DNA of 38,523 nucleotides. It comes from Mesorhizobium sp. Its GTDB lineage: Bacteria; Pseudomonadota; Alphaproteobacteria; Rhizobiales; Rhizobiaceae. The notes beneath the pieces are model-generated. The model had not been told where the DNA came from, did no database searches, and saw nothing but the letters and a program-made list of their open reading frames with translations. The first letter of the stretch is position 1. Every line of letters begins with the position of its first letter. The position numbers and the translations under genes were made by a program. Shown piece by piece: positions 38,375 to 38,523 of the stretch. The DNA is taken from assembly GCF_017306545.1 (NCBI RefSeq), contig NZ_JAFKID010000040.1, positions 1 to 38,523 of the forward strand. The letters run 5' to 3'.

Positions 38375-38523
38375 GTAAGCGCTGTTCTCAGGCCACGGCC
38401 CTGAGTTCGGGAGCCTGGATGTAGGCCCATGGCAGGAGGTCGTCGATCTGGCTGTTCGGGTGGCCATTGACGATCCTGGTGAGGACATCGGCGAGATAGC
38501 CGAGGGGCTCGACGCCGTTGAGT
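38375..38523 (-). mobile_element. End of an IS66-family insertion sequence
   Basis: The outer end GTAAGCGCTGTTCTC at 38375-38389 matches the GTAAGCG start typical of IS66-family terminal repeats. The transposase stop lies within it. The rest of the element continues beyond the window. If the insertion followed the family rule of 8-base target duplication, GCTCGGTC (38367-38374) should recur at the far end. Confidence 0.75.
38388..38523 (-). CDS. tnpC: IS66-family transposase (TnpC), C-terminal part
   Basis: Only the last 44 codons are inside the window, reading LNGVEPLGYLADVLTRIVNG, then HPNSQIDDLLPWAY and ending in RAVA and TGA. The LNGVEPLGYL-DVLTRI-DLLPW pattern is the C-terminal IS66 domain that follows the DDE catalytic core. 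The frame is open to the window edge, so the rest should lie beyond it. The element borders the polysaccharide locus and may mark an exchange point. Confidence 0.88.
   Translation of the reverse strand, partial: LNGVEPLGYLADVLTRIVNGHPNSQIDDLLPWAYIQAPELRAVA

Overview
The window is high-GC DNA with the gene families and gene order of an alphaproteobacterium of the Hyphomicrobiales (Rhizobiales), most like Mesorhizobium and its relatives. The evidence is a glgP-glgB-glgC-glgA-pgm glycogen operon, a FrcB/FrcC/FrcA-type fructose importer with a divergent ROK regulator, a fused cysNC gene, and Wbp-type sugar genes. This placement is inferred from gene content; no rRNA or tRNA gene is present.

Layout. 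(1) 0.1-10.0 kb, minus strand: the glycogen operon glgP, glgB, glgC, glgA, pgm. It is interrupted between glgP and glgB by a MazE/MazF-type toxin-antitoxin pair. A second copy of the last 21 codons of glgP lies on the far side of the pair, so the pair looks like a cassette inserted at the 3' end of glgP. (2) 10.1-15.9 kb: fructose uptake genes frcB, frcC, frcA (minus), then a divergent ROK regulator and a PfkB-type sugar kinase (plus). The frcB-frcC gap is packed with palindromic repeats, and the frcB/regulator gap holds a long inverted repeat carrying outward-facing TTGACA boxes. (3) 16.1-21.1 kb: a WbpE-type aminotransferase, then cysD, cysNC and cysQ (minus) for making and recycling activated sulfate. 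A repeat with long imperfect inverted arms separates the two groups. (4) 21.4-38.1 kb: a surface-polysaccharide locus. It holds a DegT-family aminotransferase, an initiating sugar-phosphate transferase, a methyltransferase, two GT4 glycosyltransferases, a DUF2793/S74 phage-fibre-like protein, WbpD- and WbpB-type enzymes, an acyltransferase, a Wzx-like flippase, a Wzy-like polymerase, a Tat-exported GH109-like protein, a WbpA-type nucleotide-sugar dehydrogenase and a Wzz-like chain-length protein. (5) The right edge enters an IS66-family element.

How the genes fit together. Imported fructose would be phosphorylated by the adjacent kinase and feed hexose phosphates. Pgm, GlgC, GlgA and GlgB store glucose as glycogen, and GlgP releases it. 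Hexose phosphates also supply nucleotide sugars. WbpA, WbpB, WbpE and WbpD homologues are all present, though scattered over 20 kb. Together they would convert UDP-GlcNAc to the diacetamido uronic acid UDP-GlcNAc3NAcA. The remaining genes look like a Wzx/Wzy-dependent assembly line: a lipid-linked repeat unit is started, decorated, flipped, polymerised and length-controlled. Most unusual are the toxin-antitoxin cassette that rebuilt the end of glgP and the stand-alone phage-fibre-like protein with a self-cleaving chaperone domain inside the polysaccharide locus.
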